A stretch of DNA of 64,000 nucleotides. Source: Anaerolineae bacterium (GTDB lineage Bacteria > Chloroflexota > Anaerolineae > 4572-78 > J111). Made by a program: the position numbers and the translations under genes. The number at the start of each line of letters is the position of its first letter. The first letter of the stretch is position 1. Location of the stretch: positions 1-64,000 of the forward strand of contig JAKLJP010000027.1 of NCBI GenBank assembly GCA_023151115.1, given 5' to 3'. Positions 17,162 to 25,958 of this stretch are shown here, one piece after another. The notes under the pieces were generated by a model. That model made no database searches. It saw nothing but the letters and a program-made list of their open reading frames with translations, and was not told the DNA's origin.

Positions 17162-19183
17162 TTAAGGAATTACGGTAATGTGACCAAGCACTGCCGCCGC
17201 ACCATCCTCACTTTCAAGGCCGCTGACGCCCTCGCCGGGGTAGGGTGGCTGGGCGTTGTAAACCACAACCTCCAGGCGATACGAGCCGGGCGGCGTCTCG
17301 GCGGCCAGGGGGAGGGTGTAGACGTTGATCGCTTGATTCAAAGCGGGGTCGGTGGGCGGCCAGGCCGAGGTGCGGAAGTGGCGATCGTTGAGCAGGTCTT
17401 TGTCTACCTGGGCGGCCAGGTGGCCGTCTTCGCCGCGTAGGCGGAGGGAGACTTTGTAATCAACATCGGTGTCACGAAGCAGGGTAAAGTGCAGGGTGGC
17501 CCAGGCGGGATGCGTAACCGGCGTGGTCTCGCCCGCCGGGGGGTAGCCGCCAAAGGCTGCGCCATCCAGCCGTAACACATCGCCAAAGGCGGCGTTGACC
17601 GGCGGCAGCTCGGCGGGCAGGCTAAAACCAGCCCCCGCCTGCGGCAAGCTGAACCACTCGACATGGTAGCCGCGAAAATCGCGCTGGCCCAGGCGCTGGC
17701 CGTACTTTTGCGCCAAAAAGGGGATGACTCCGCGCGGGTCGGTATCACTGCCGCGCCAGGTGATCCAAAAAAGACGGTCGCGCCCGGCGGCTTCGCGGGT
17801 GAGGGTATCGGCGGCGGTGTGGATGTCTACAAACAGGTAGCGGGTTGGGGCGGCAATTTGTCCCCTGGCGGCGTAGTAGTGGAAGGGATGCGGCACGTCC
17901 ACATAAACCAGATCATTGGCTGTGGTTTCGGCGGCCAGCCAGTCGGCCACACCCGCCGAGTCGTCTTTGAAGTAGGTTTCGTTGGTGTAATAACTGTGGA
18001 GGGCGAAGATAAAGATGGCGAGAAGGATGAAGCGTGAAGCATGAGGCGTGAGGCGTAAAACGTAAGACGTAGAATCTGACCCCTGACCCCTGACCCCTGA
18101 CCCCAGTATTAGGAACAGAGCCGGGGTGACGAGGATGAGGTAGCGAGGTTCAAAGGAAGGCTGGCGTTGGAGGACGAGGAAGTAGGCGGCAAGCGGGATG
18201 AGGAACCAGCCGAGGAGAAAGAAGATGGAAGGTTGGAAGGTTGGAAGATTGGAAGGTTGGGACCAGATTTGGTGTAATTGGAATAAGATAGTAAAGACCA
18301 AAATGATAGCGATAATGAACATACCCCAAGCTGTGGGTTGGGGATCGAGGGTCAAGCCGACGGTGTAGGCTTGCCAACTGTGGAGGATGAAGTCGCTCAG
18401 GCTGGGGGGGGCCAGGTTGGGGTTGGTGTAGCTGGTGATTTGGCGCAGCGCCAGAAAAAGCTGGGGCGCAAACAGCAGCAGAATGCCCACCTGAGATACA
18501 ACCCAGGTGATGAGCCGAGCAGACCTATTTTTGCGGATTACCCAGACCAACCAGGCGAGGTTGTGAAAGAGAAGCAAAAAGATAGTGAAGTAGTGGGTGT
18601 AGAGACAGGCAGCAGTAAAGAAAATGTAGAGAGTGACCGCCGACCACGGACCGCCGACCGCCGAGTTCTTCGCGGTAAGGAGAATGTGCCATAGAATAAA
18701 CGTACTGGCCAGGGCCAGAAAAGTAATCATAGCGTAACTGCGGACTTCCTGGGCGTAGGCAACATACAAGGGGGACAGGGCGGCGAGGAGGGAAGTAAGC
18801 AGGGGAGCACACCCCTTCGGGTGCGCCGAAGGGCGGGAGGAGCGGGGGAGCAGAGGAGCGGAGGAGCGGGAGTATAAAATTGAATGAGCGAAACGATGGA
18901 GCAGGGCAACGGTGAGCAGGCTGAACACAACGGACAGGAAGCGCAGGGCAAATTCGCTCTGGCCGGCGAGGGCCAACCACAGGTGGAGCAGGCTAAAATA
19001 GGCCGGCGGGTGAACATCCATCGCCGGCAGGGTGGGAATTTGGGTAATGGGCTGTGAAGCCACAAAAATGCTGTGGCCTTCATCCCACCAGATGCTTTGA
19101 AAATCGAGATGATAGAGGCGCAAGCCAAACGCCAGCCACAGGATGAGTAGGGGTAGAACCGACCGCCAGGGGTAAAATTTCAT
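17162..19183 (-). CDS. Family-39 glycosyltransferase (membrane) with repeat-derived insertions
   Basis: About 673 residues. The GT39/ArnT-PMT signature is clear: WWDEGHSIFVAS after TM1, DVHPPAYFSLLHLW, and YVAYAQEVRSYAM; around ten membrane helices follow and a soluble C-terminal beta domain begins near residue 520. It should transfer a sugar from a polyprenyl-phosphate donor to protein or lipid on the outer face. Four loops contain low-complexity peptides encoded by short tandem repeats (18032-18104, 18227-18261, 18635-18665, 18799-18872). It is the first gene of the operon ending with murJ. Confidence 0.85.
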   Translation of the reverse strand: MKFYPWRSVLPLLILWLAFGLRLYHLDFQSIWWDEGHSIFVASQPITQIPTLPAMDVHPPAYFSLLHLWLALAGQSEFALRFLSVVFSLLTVALLHRFAHSILYSRSSAPLLPRSSRPSAHPKGCAPLLTSLLAALSPLYVAYAQEVRSYAMITFLALASTFILWHILLTAKNSAVGGPWSAVTLYIFFTAACLYTHYFTIFLLLFHNLAWLVWVIRKNRSARLITWVVSQVGILLLFAPQLFLALRQITSYTNPNLAPPSLSDFILHSWQAYTVGLTLDPQPTAWGMFIIAIILVFTILFQLHQIWSQPSNLPTFQPSIFFLLGWFLIPLAAYFLVLQRQPSFEPRYLILVTPALFLILGSGVRGQGSDSTSYVLRLTPHASRFILLAIFIFALHSYYTNETYFKDDSAGVADWLAAETTANDLVYVDVPHPFHYYAARGQIAAPTRYLFVDIHTAADTLTREAAGRDRLFWITWRGSDTDPRGVIPFLAQKYGQRLGQRDFRGYHVEWFSLPQAGAGFSLPAELPPVNAAFGDVLRLDGAAFGGYPPAGETTPVTHPAWATLHFTLLRDTDVDYKVSLRLRGEDGHLAAQVDKDLLNDRHFRTSAWPPTDPALNQAINVYTLPLAAETPPGSYRLEVVVYNAQPPYPGEGVSGLESEDGAAAVLGHITVIP
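18032..18104. repeat. Heptamer repeats inside GT39 (first gene)
   Basis: GCGTGAG/GCGTAAA-type units followed by four CCCTGAC units, read through in frame between two membrane helices. The same CCTGACC unit recurs inside the GT39 gene at 27735. Confidence 0.8.
18227..18261. repeat. GGAAGGTT tandem repeat inside GT39 (first gene)
   Basis: Four 8-bp units, encoding the NLPTFQPS-type peptide on the minus strand. The same unit occurs at 26814 and 36610. Confidence 0.85.
18635..18665. repeat. GACCGCC tandem repeat inside GT39 (first gene)
   Basis: About four 7-bp units, in frame in a loop (NSAVGGPWSAV region). The unit also appears in the intergenic DNA near 13900-13950. Confidence 0.7.
18799..18872. 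repeat. GGAGCGG/GAGCAGG repeats with embedded hairpin inside GT39 (first gene)
   Basis: Irregular GGAGCGG units flank CCCCTTCGGGTGCGCCGAAG. The same hairpin sequence occurs in the intergenic DNA at 45764-45787. Read in frame it gives a Ser/Pro/Arg-rich loop. Confidence 0.75.
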
Positions 19184-19252
19184 AGCCACAAATTTTAGAC
19201 TACGTTGTTATGCTTGGCAAGGCCATTAGCGTTTCAAATGAAACACCTGCGT

Positions 19253-19280
19253 TTGATAATCTCTTATTTTCCGGTATGAT
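19253..19280 (+). promoter_or_regulatory. Putative promoter for the FKBP gene
   Basis: TTGATA (19253-19258), 16-base spacer, TATGAT (19275-19280). It would give a leader of about 120 bases that contains the structure at 19302-19380. Confidence 0.55.
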
Positions 19281-19301
19281 GTATCTGCTGAAGATTAACT
19301 A

Positions 19302-19380
19302 CCGGCAAAGTATGGCGTCGAGGCAGCGAGTCGGGCATAGTTGCAGATTTCCGGCTTACGCCTCGATTTTGTTTTGCCGG
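19302..19380 (+). ncRNA. Structured 5' leader of the FKBP gene
   Basis: Three nested stems: CCGGCAAA (19302-19309) with TTTGCCGG (19373-19380); TCGAGGC (19318-19324) with GCCTCGA (19360-19366); AGTCGG (19329-19334) with CCGGCT (19351-19356, one G-U). The outer stem ends 10 bases before the AGGAG of the FKBP gene. I could not match it to a known riboswitch class. Confidence 0.5.
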
Positions 19381-19407
19381 CGAAAATAAAAGGAGAAGTA
19401 AAAAATA

Positions 19408-20349
19408 ATGAAGTTTCAAATATCAGGTCTGATCTTGGCCGCGTTGCTGATGGCCGGCTGTAATAGCTTCCAGCAAGCCACCGCTGAAGCCCCTGCGGCC
19501 GAAGCCGCGACCCCTACTCCGGTGGTGGCCGAAGCCGCGCCCACTGAAGTAGCGGCTCTGGCAACCGAAGAACCGGCGGCTGAAGCGACTACCGCCCCCG
19601 CGCAGCAGCCAGCCGATGAGGATGTGATCACCACCGACAGCGGGTTGCAGTATGTGGTGGTTGAAGAAGGAACCGGGGAGACGCCCAAACCCGGCGATCT
19701 GGTCAAAGTGCATTACACCGGCACGTTGGAGGATGGGACCAAGTTTGACAGCTCGGTTGACCGGGGTGAGCCGATTGAGTTTGTGTTGGGCCGGGGTCAG
19801 GTCATCCCCGGCTGGGATGAAGGCATTGGCCTGATGAAAGTCGGCGGCAAATGCAAGCTGATTATTCCACCCGACCTGGCCTATGGCGAAAGTGGCGCCG
19901 GCGGAGTCATCCCGCCTAATGCCACGCTCAACTTTGACGTGGAACTGGTTTCGGCTGAGCCGGGGCCGCCTCCGCCGCCGGAAGCACCCACCACAGTGGA
20001 TGAGGCCGATTTTACCACCACCGAGAGCGGCCTGAAATATTATGATCTGGAGGAAGGGACTGGTGAGACAATCGGCGAAGGGCAAACGGCGGTTGTTCAC
20101 TATACCGGCTGGCTCGAAGATGGCACGATGTTTGACAGCTCGCTGCTGCGAGGCGACCCCTTCAGTTTTCCGGTTGGGGCCGGGCAGGTCATTCCCGGTT
20201 GGGATGAAGGCGTGGCCTCGATGAAGGTGGGCGGCAAGCGCCAACTGGTCATCCCGGCAGATTTGGCCTACGGCGAAAGCGGAGCCGGAGGAGTCATTCC
20301 CCCGAACGCCACGTTGATTTTTGAGGTGGAGTTGCTGGGGGTGGAGTAA
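19408..20349 (+). CDS. Lipoprotein with two tandem FKBP-type prolyl isomerase domains
   Basis: 313 residues. The signal peptide ends in lipobox LMAGC (Cys18). An Ala/Glu/Thr/Pro-rich tether follows to about residue 70. Then come two FKBP domains (about 75-185 and 205-313), each starting with TTxSGLxYxxxEEGTGE and containing VHYTG, DGTx[12 protein letters not shown] and PPNATLxFxVEL. It should fold proteins outside the membrane. The two domains are similar enough to be an internal duplication. Single transcription unit: a structured leader lies upstream and a strong terminator directly after the stop. Confidence 0.93.
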   Translation: MKFQISGLILAALLMAGCNSFQQATAEAPAAEAATPTPVVAEAAPTEVAALATEEPAAEATTAPAQQPADEDVITTDSGLQYVVVEEGTGETPKPGDLVKVHYTGTLEDGTKFDSSVDRGEPIEFVLGRGQVIPGWDEGIGLMKVGGKCKLIIPPDLAYGESGAGGVIPPNATLNFDVELVSAEPGPPPPPEAPTTVDEADFTTTESGLKYYDLEEGTGETIGEGQTAVVHYTGWLEDGTMFDSSLLRGDPFSFPVGAGQVIPGWDEGVASMKVGGKRQLVIPADLAYGESGAGGVIPPNATLIFEVELLGVE

Positions 20350-20355
20350 TAAAGG

Positions 20356-20390
20356 ACAGCCGTCAACGCAAGTTGACGGCTGTTTGTTTA
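20356..20390 (+). terminator. Rho-independent terminator of the FKBP gene
   Basis: Perfect 12-bp stem ACAGCCGTCAAC / GTTGACGGCTGT (20356-20367 / 20372-20383), GCAA tetraloop, then TTGTTT. Confidence 0.88.
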
Positions 20391-20393
20391 GCA

Positions 20394-20426
20394 AGACCCT
20401 CAAGGTCTTTAAGACCTTGAGGGTCT
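20394..20426. repeat. 33-bp perfect palindrome (copy 3)
   Basis: Arms AGACCCTCAAGGTCTT (20394-20409) and exact complement (20411-20426), one central base. Lies between convergent genes, directly after a terminator, so it is not needed as one. Confidence 0.92.
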
Positions 20427-20431
20427 GTGAG

Positions 20432-21202
20432 TTAATTATCGTAAATCTGGCCTGTAGGCTGGCGCAAAACCCGGAGTGAGTGATCACTTTCCCGATCTTC
20501 CTTAAACGGATTGGCCGCATCGGGTAGATTCATACTCCTCACCTGGATGGGGCGCTGGCCCATATCCCGGTAGAGATGGGCCACAATGGCCTGCTTAATC
20601 TCTTCGACGGTGAGTCGGGCCAGGCTTTGCGCCGTTTCGTTGATGTTGGTCGCCTCGGTTCGATTTTCTTGCATCCGCTCCGGGGGCAAAATCTCCTTGA
20701 CCACCAGGGCATCCTCAAACGTTGGCAGCGAGACGCCCATAAAACTCACGTTTCTTTCCAATCTTTTACGAATAGCCTCTTCCAATTTGGCCGGAATATC
20801 CGGCTGCAACAGCCGACCCGAGTCAAGCTGAGATACTTCGCGCCGCAGGGTCAAATCAACCAGACCTCTGACCTTATTCTGAATGATAGTTTCGCCATTC
20901 TCTACCAGCAGCGGAGCCACCTGCGGCTCCGCCTGGCGTAGATCAAAGAACACTTTGACATGCACCTTAATGCGGTGCAGGACGCCATCGCGGCTGGCAA
21001 TATGCTCATAAAGATGTTCAACTACGCGGATGCCAACCCTGATTTGCGGGCCGAAACTTTCATTGTGTAAGCGGCGTCTGACAAAAGTATCGCCCTCAGC
21101 GCGGTGGTAGCGACCATCACGGAGGATGACCTGAACCATATTGTCAGGCACGTGCCGGTAGCCCAACTTTGCTCTAATTTTTTCGCTCAAGGTGCGTCCC
21201 AT
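20432..21202 (-). CDS. Protein of unknown function, possibly SPFH/band-7-like
   Basis: 256 residues without signal or membrane helix. The middle part has the feel of an SPFH domain: paired strands (VHVKVFFDLRQAEPQVAPLL), an NKVRGLVDLTLRREVSQLD helix, and a LEEAIRKRLERNVSFMGVSLPTFED-like strand-turn where band-7 proteins have the G-V-x-I segment. The N-terminus has an RRRLHNESFGPQIRVGIRVVE stretch. I give the family only as a suggestion. AAAGGAGA lies 6 bases before the ATG. It converges on the FKBP gene. Confidence 0.6.
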   Translation of the reverse strand: MGRTLSEKIRAKLGYRHVPDNMVQVILRDGRYHRAEGDTFVRRRLHNESFGPQIRVGIRVVEHLYEHIASRDGVLHRIKVHVKVFFDLRQAEPQVAPLLVENGETIIQNKVRGLVDLTLRREVSQLDSGRLLQPDIPAKLEEAIRKRLERNVSFMGVSLPTFEDALVVKEILPPERMQENRTEATNINETAQSLARLTVEEIKQAIVAHLYRDMGQRPIQVRSMNLPDAANPFKEDRESDHSLRVLRQPTGQIYDN

Positions 21203-21327
21203 GCTGCTCTCCTTTCATTAGCTGAACCGATTGGTTAAACCTGTCCTTATCTTACCACCGCTTTTAATAATTAACTTAGAGATTTCCTAGAGAAATTTAG
21301 AATTTTGCCCCATCTACGTCCTTTGTA

Positions 21328-21336
21328 TGGTATAAT
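21328..21336 (+). promoter_or_regulatory. Extended -10 promoter for the ATPase-wHTH gene
   Basis: TGG followed by TATAAT (21331-21336), about 83 bases before the ATG. The context TTTGTATGGTATAATG resembles the SpoIIE-gene promoter at 44066. Confidence 0.55.
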
Positions 21337-21418
21337 GAGGCCGGGATTAATGGTGAATGGTAAATTGTCAATTGTCCCAAAGGGATACCCTTGCGGTATG
21401 AATTGTTAATGAGATAAG

Positions 21419-22780
21419 ATGGATCGCACGCCCTTACCTTTAACTTTTCGGTATCACCTGGTTGCCCAGCTCATGCGGCTCATACAAGCCGGCGAGTCGG
21501 CGGCGATGGTGGGGGTGGCCAGTGTGGGCAAGTCGAACTTGGTGCGCTGTTTGCAGCAGCCAGATATTCAAGCAGCCCATCTGGGAGCGGATAAAAGCGA
21601 AATTTTGATCATTCTGGTGGACAGCAATGATCTGGCCGCGATGACCGAGTGGAACTTTTTGGAATTGCTGCTGTATCGTCTCTCTTTCCACGGCCAGAGC
21701 GCCAATCTGCCGGCAGAGGTCGTGACCCGCTTGGAGGAATGGCACGAAAAGGCAGCCCGGCGTACCAACGACACGCTCAATGCCCAACGTTGTCTGGAAC
21801 AGGCGCTGCATTGGCTGTGTCAAGTTAAGGGACTGCGGGTTGTTTTTTTGCTGGATGAATTTGAGCTGATCTATCCGCAGTTGAGCCAGCGCACCTGGGC
21901 CAATTTGCGAGCACTGCGCGATAAAAACAAATACAGCCTATCCTATTTACTTTTTTTGCGCCGGGACTTGGAGGACATGCTGCCGGTAACGCCGGAGGTC
22001 GAGGCGTTTGCTGAGCTTTTTCAAACCCATATTTTAGGCTTGAAACCCTATGATCTGCCGGGAACCGAGCTGATGCTGGAACGTTTGAGTTTACGCCAGC
22101 GGGTGGAGTGGCCGGTTCAATATACAAGCCGGGTTTTTGATTTATCCGGTGGGCATGGCGGGTTGATCAGAGTGATTTTTGGCAAAATGCTGCCGGCCTT
22201 AAAAGAAGATCAGCAGCCGGACTGGTCTACACTGTTCAACGACGCCGAAGTGAGAGACGAGTGCGGCAAAATCTGGTCCAGCCTGACCACCCCTGAGCGA
22301 GCGTGGCTGGCGGAATTTGTCGAAACGGACAAATGGGCAACAGAACCGGGTGGTGGGGTGATTATAGACAAATTGACTCGCAAAGGTCTCATTGTAGCCA
22401 AACCCGTGCAGGAGCCGCACCTGTTTTCAACGCTCTTTGCCGCTTTTGTGCGGCAAACCACAGCCCAGAACCGGCCCTCTTTTCAATTTGACGCTCAACA
22501 ACAACTCTGCTGGATTGAAGGCCGGCAGATCCATTTGCCGGGGTTGCCGGCCCAATTGCTTGATTTTCTGTACCAACATCAGGGCCAGAACTGCCGCCGC
22601 CTTGACCTGCTGCGCCATCTGTACCCGGAAGAGGATCATCGCCAACTTGGCAAAATTCCCGATTTTCGCCTGGATGCAGTGGTGAAGAGTCTGCGTGAAA
22701 AAATTGAGCCTAATCCACAGACTCCGCGTTACATCAAAACGGTGCGTGGAGTTGGGTTTAGATTGGATATAGATGAGTAG
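21419..22780 (+). CDS. P-loop ATPase fused to an OmpR-type DNA-binding domain
   Basis: 453 residues. Walker A GVASVGKSN is near residue 33 and Walker B VVFLLDEFE near 143. A helical middle carries ILGLKPYDLPGTELML and SGGHGGLIRVIF. From about 355 the C-terminus is a winged helix of the OmpR/PhoB type (DLLRHLYPEE, DAVVKSLREKI, YIKTVRGVGFRL). It is probably a STAND-like transcription regulator whose ATPase senses or assembles on a ligand. The following gene, 28 bases downstream, is a paralogue without the DNA-binding domain. No receiver domain is present. Confidence 0.82.
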   Translation: MDRTPLPLTFRYHLVAQLMRLIQAGESAAMVGVASVGKSNLVRCLQQPDIQAAHLGADKSEILIILVDSNDLAAMTEWNFLELLLYRLSFHGQSANLPAEVVTRLEEWHEKAARRTNDTLNAQRCLEQALHWLCQVKGLRVVFLLDEFELIYPQLSQRTWANLRALRDKNKYSLSYLLFLRRDLEDMLPVTPEVEAFAELFQTHILGLKPYDLPGTELMLERLSLRQRVEWPVQYTSRVFDLSGGHGGLIRVIFGKMLPALKEDQQPDWSTLFNDAEVRDECGKIWSSLTTPERAWLAEFVETDKWATEPGGGVIIDKLTRKGLIVAKPVQEPHLFSTLFAAFVRQTTAQNRPSFQFDAQQQLCWIEGRQIHLPGLPAQLLDFLYQHQGQNCRRLDLLRHLYPEEDHRQLGKIPDFRLDAVVKSLREKIEPNPQTPRYIKTVRGVGFRLDIDE

Positions 22781-22808
22781 TTCACTATTCTTTGGAGGGG
22801 AGAGTCTT

Positions 22809-23882
22809 ATGAGCAACCCATCGTTTCAGGAGCGTATTGCCCGCAAGTTTCCGCCGGATTACCGCCAGGAGATCATTCCGCTGATCATGGAGCGGATTGC
22901 CAAAGGCGAGTCGTGTTTTATTGTGGGGATGAGCGGCGCCGGCAAATCCAATCTTTTCCGCTGTCTGCAAAACAAAGAGACGAAGCAAAAGTATCTGCCG
23001 GGCCACTCAGAAAATTATGCCTTCATTTGGGCCGATACTAATGCCCTGGTGGCTGAGCTGTCGGCCTTTTATCTGTATGAACTTATTTTGTACAATTTGC
23101 AGAAGTGGGCCGAAGATAACCGGCAGCCCCAAGAAACGATTGATTTTATGCGCGGCTTGCACGAAAAAGTGGCCCTGTCGGAGAGCCACATTCTGGCCCC
23201 GCGTCACCTGGAGACGGCCTTTCGCCACCTTTTTAATCGGTTAGAAAATTTTCACCTGGTTTTGTTGTTTGATGAGTTTGAACCCATTATTCGCCAGCTT
23301 GATTTTCAATTTTTTAAGAATCTGCGCTGGCTGCGCGATGAGTTCAAATATCACCTCAGTTATGTCATGGCGGCGCATCGTATGCCGACGGCTATTCGAG
23401 AGGGTTTTTTCGATCAGGGTGAACCCTTTTACGAACTGCTGGCCTCGAATATCCTGGGGCTGAAACCTTACAACGCCAACGATACCCAATTTATGCTGGC
23501 CGAATTATCAAAGCGTTATGAGGTAGAACTGACCCCGCTGCAAAACGCGCTGATAGCCAAAGCCAGCGGGGGACATGGCGGCTTGATTACCACCGTCTTC
23601 AAAATTATGCTCAAACATCCGCTGCCCCATCACGAAGATTCGCAGCTTCAACAGTTGTTGAGTTATGACGCCATAGCCGGCGAGTGCCGGAAGATATGGA
23701 ACAGCCTGGAAGCCCAGGAGCAAGACGTCCTGCTTCAACTGATCAACTACGATGTCCGGCCCGAGGCCTGGCAGCCTTTGAGTAGTCTGGCTGCCAAAGG
23801 AGTCGTTCTGAAAGATACCACCGCCGGTCAGCCGGCCATCTTTTCGCCCCTTTTTCAGAAGTTTTTGCAAACCTTTGTTTGA
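22809..23882 (+). CDS. P-loop ATPase, paralogue of the preceding gene
   Basis: 357 residues from ATG 22809, which follows GGAGGGGAG; the frame extends upstream but without ribosome-binding site. Walker A GMSGAGKSN and Walker B LVLLFDEFE match those of the preceding protein, and the segments NILGLKPYNANDTQFML and SGGHGGLITTVFKIM align with it. It stops where the winged helix begins in its neighbour. Likely forms mixed oligomers with it or modulates it (inference). Confidence 0.8.
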   Translation: MSNPSFQERIARKFPPDYRQEIIPLIMERIAKGESCFIVGMSGAGKSNLFRCLQNKETKQKYLPGHSENYAFIWADTNALVAELSAFYLYELILYNLQKWAEDNRQPQETIDFMRGLHEKVALSESHILAPRHLETAFRHLFNRLENFHLVLLFDEFEPIIRQLDFQFFKNLRWLRDEFKYHLSYVMAAHRMPTAIREGFFDQGEPFYELLASNILGLKPYNANDTQFMLAELSKRYEVELTPLQNALIAKASGGHGGLITTVFKIMLKHPLPHHEDSQLQQLLSYDAIAGECRKIWNSLEAQEQDVLLQLINYDVRPEAWQPLSSLAAKGVVLKDTTAGQPAIFSPLFQKFLQTFV

Positions 23883-23893
23883 GAAACCTGTTT

Positions 23894-23960
23894 GTAGTGA
23901 CAACTTTAGTCGTTAAATGCAGTTATTATTGAGGTGGCAAACGACTAAAGTCGTTACTAC
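23894..23960. repeat. Inverted-repeat element, GTAGTGAC family (copy 1)
   Basis: GTAGTGACAACTTTAGTCG (23894-23912) faces CGACTAAAGTCGTTACTAC (23942-23960) around a ~30-base loop. A second member with another loop lies at 62595-62646. Confidence 0.85.
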
Positions 23961-23974
23961 GAGCAAATATCAGG

Positions 23975-24991
23975 CTACCCCAACTCCTCGCGCACGGTAT
24001 AAATGGGCTTGTTTTGGCTTTCGTGGTAAGTGCGAGAGATCATTTCACCCAGCAGACCCATGGTGATAAACTGCACCCCCACCATCACCAGCAGAATCGC
24101 CAGCAGCAGGAGCGGCCGGTCAACCAGGTTTTCAAAGTAGACTAGCTTCACAAAGGTGAGATAGACGCCGATGAGAACACCCAAAGCCAACGACCCCAGG
24201 CCCATCAAACCAAAAATCTGGATGGGTCGGGTGGAGTAGCTGAGTAGAAAACGTACTGTCAGCAGGTCGAGAATAACGCGGGTAATGCGGCCGATGCCGT
24301 ATTTGCTGCGTCCAAATTGGCGCGAGCGGTAATTGACCGGCACTTCGGCCACGCTGACGCCGTAATAGCTGGCAATGGCCGGAATAAAGCGGTGCAAATC
24401 GCCATATAAATTGATGCTTTTGACCACATCCCTGCGGTAAGCCTTCAAGGCGCAGCCATAGTCGTGCAGCCGAACGCCCGTGCCCTTTGAGATGAGCCAG
24501 TTGGCTGTCGTCGAAGGGACTTTGCGGGTCAGAAATGCCGAGAAGCCCTCCTGCCAGCGTTTCACCCGCCAGCCGCTAACCACATCGTAACCCTCGTCAA
24601 TTTTGGCTAGTAGTTCCGGGATATCCGCCGGGTCATTCTGCAAATCAGCATCCATGGTAATGACCACTTCGCCCCGCGCCCGGTCGAAACCGGCGGCAAA
24701 CGCGGCCGTTTGCCCAAAATTGCGCCGAAAGCGGACCACCCGCACCCGTGCATCCTGAGCGCGCAGTTTTTGCAGTTCCCCAAAGCTGTTGTCGCGGCTG
24801 CCGTCGTCCACACAGATAATCTCAAAGGTGCGTCCGGTTGCTTCCAGCGCCGGGACCAATTCTTCCAACAAATGGGGCAAACTCTCTGCTTCGTTGTAAA
24901 TGGGCAGCACAATGCTCAACTGCGGCGGCGTTGCGCCATCTGCCCCGTAAGACAATTCCTCGTTCAATATTGAGGAAGCTTGAACTATCAC
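23975..24991 (-). CDS. Family-2 glycosyltransferase, polyprenyl-phosphate sugar synthase type
   Basis: 338 residues: GT-A domain with IVLPIYNEAESLP, VDDGSRDNS and the metal-binding TMDADLQNDPADI, then two C-terminal membrane helices (IFGLMGLGSLALGVLIGVYL and LLLLAILLVMVGVQFI). This is the ArnC/GtrB/DPM1-like layout: it should load a sugar onto undecaprenyl phosphate on the inner face. It starts 2 bases after the LPG-synthase-type gene, which follows the GT39 gene; together they make a donor-flip-transfer set. Confidence 0.88.
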   Translation of the reverse strand: MIVQASSILNEELSYGADGATPPQLSIVLPIYNEAESLPHLLEELVPALEATGRTFEIICVDDGSRDNSFGELQKLRAQDARVRVVRFRRNFGQTAAFAAGFDRARGEVVITMDADLQNDPADIPELLAKIDEGYDVVSGWRVKRWQEGFSAFLTRKVPSTTANWLISKGTGVRLHDYGCALKAYRRDVVKSINLYGDLHRFIPAIASYYGVSVAEVPVNYRSRQFGRSKYGIGRITRVILDLLTVRFLLSYSTRPIQIFGLMGLGSLALGVLIGVYLTFVKLVYFENLVDRPLLLLAILLVMVGVQFITMGLLGEMISRTYHESQNKPIYTVREELG

Positions 24992-24993
24992 AA

Positions 24994-25953
24994 TTATGAT
25001 CCTTTCTCGGAAACCACACCACGCGCCCCGCGCAGCAAATAAATCACCCCGCCGATCAACCCGGTACAGATATTTCCAAAAACGTAAACCAGCAGCGACA
25101 TCGCTACGGCAACTTCCGGGGATACTCCTACCTGGCTGAACAAGCGGCGATAGGTTTCTTCGCGCACGCCCAACCCGGCAAAACTGATCGGCAGCAACAG
25201 CACCAGTGAGGTAATCGGCACAAAGACGGCATATTGGACCAGGTTTACCGGCGCGCTCAAAGCTGTGCCGATAAAAACGTTCATGGCGATGAGCGACAAA
25301 TTGAACAAAAATGATACCAGGTAAGCTCGGCCCAGCGCCCCGATGGGGTAGCGTTGGAACGATTCGGCCAGGTTGCCAATCATTTTAATATCGCTCATTT
25401 GGCGAAACAGACCCACTCGCGCGCGCAGGGCCGTGTAAAGCGGCCGGTTGATCAATAAATACCCGATGACCAGCCCGCCCAGAAAAATAACGATGGTGAA
25501 ATAGGCTACGGCCGGGGGGATTTCGCCCCAATCGGCTACCAAAGCAATCAGCGCAATCGCTTGCAGCGCCGACAGTCCTAAAAAGCGATCAACCACCACG
25601 CTGGTCACGGCATCGGAGATACGTTCGCTGTGGCGGCTAAGTTCGACCATGCGCATAGCATCGCCGCCCAGGCCGCTGGGTAACAGGTTGTTGAATAGAA
25701 AACCGATAAAGTAAATGTTGGTCAGTTCGGCCAATGGCACAATAACGCCAATTGCTGCCAGCAATATTTGCCAGCGGTAGGCGCGAATCACGACGCCCAG
25801 CATCATCATGGCCAGCGCCGCCAGCAGCCACCACGGATTCGCCCGGCTCACAATCGTGAAAAAGGCTTCCATATCGAGGCTGCTGAAAATAAAACTGAGC
25901 AGACTCACACTAATGACAATTTTAAGGATGTTGAGGAGTTGTTTACGGTTCAT
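24994..25953 (-). CDS. LPG-synthase-TM/UPF0104 family integral membrane protein
   Basis: 319 residues, about eight membrane helices, with the family segments PWWLLAALAMMMLGVVIRAYRW, FIGFLFNNLLPSGLGGDAMRM and PISFAGLGVREETY. Proteins of this family act as membrane partners in glycolipid pathways, some as candidate flippases. Its place between a polyprenyl-phosphate GT2 and a GT39 supports lipid-linked sugar movement (inference). Confidence 0.87.
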   Translation of the reverse strand: MNRKQLLNILKIVISVSLLSFIFSSLDMEAFFTIVSRANPWWLLAALAMMMLGVVIRAYRWQILLAAIGVIVPLAELTNIYFIGFLFNNLLPSGLGGDAMRMVELSRHSERISDAVTSVVVDRFLGLSALQAIALIALVADWGEIPPAVAYFTIVIFLGGLVIGYLLINRPLYTALRARVGLFRQMSDIKMIGNLAESFQRYPIGALGRAYLVSFLFNLSLIAMNVFIGTALSAPVNLVQYAVFVPITSLVLLLPISFAGLGVREETYRRLFSQVGVSPEVAVAMSLLVYVFGNICTGLIGGVIYLLRGARGVVSEKGS

Positions 25954-25958
25954 GTCAC

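Noticed and set aside
19302..19380. Assignment of the FKBP leader to a known riboswitch such as c-di-GMP or SAM
   Set aside because: The conserved loop motifs of those classes are absent; only the nested stems can be supported.
20394..20426. Third 33-bp palindrome as the FKBP terminator
   Set aside because: A perfect stem-loop with a T-run already follows the stop codon at 20356-20390, and the palindrome has no T-run of its own.
19423..20520. 365-codon minus-strand frame opposite the FKBP gene
   Set aside because: It is a shadow of the high-GC FKBP coding region, which has unmistakable domains, promoter and terminator.
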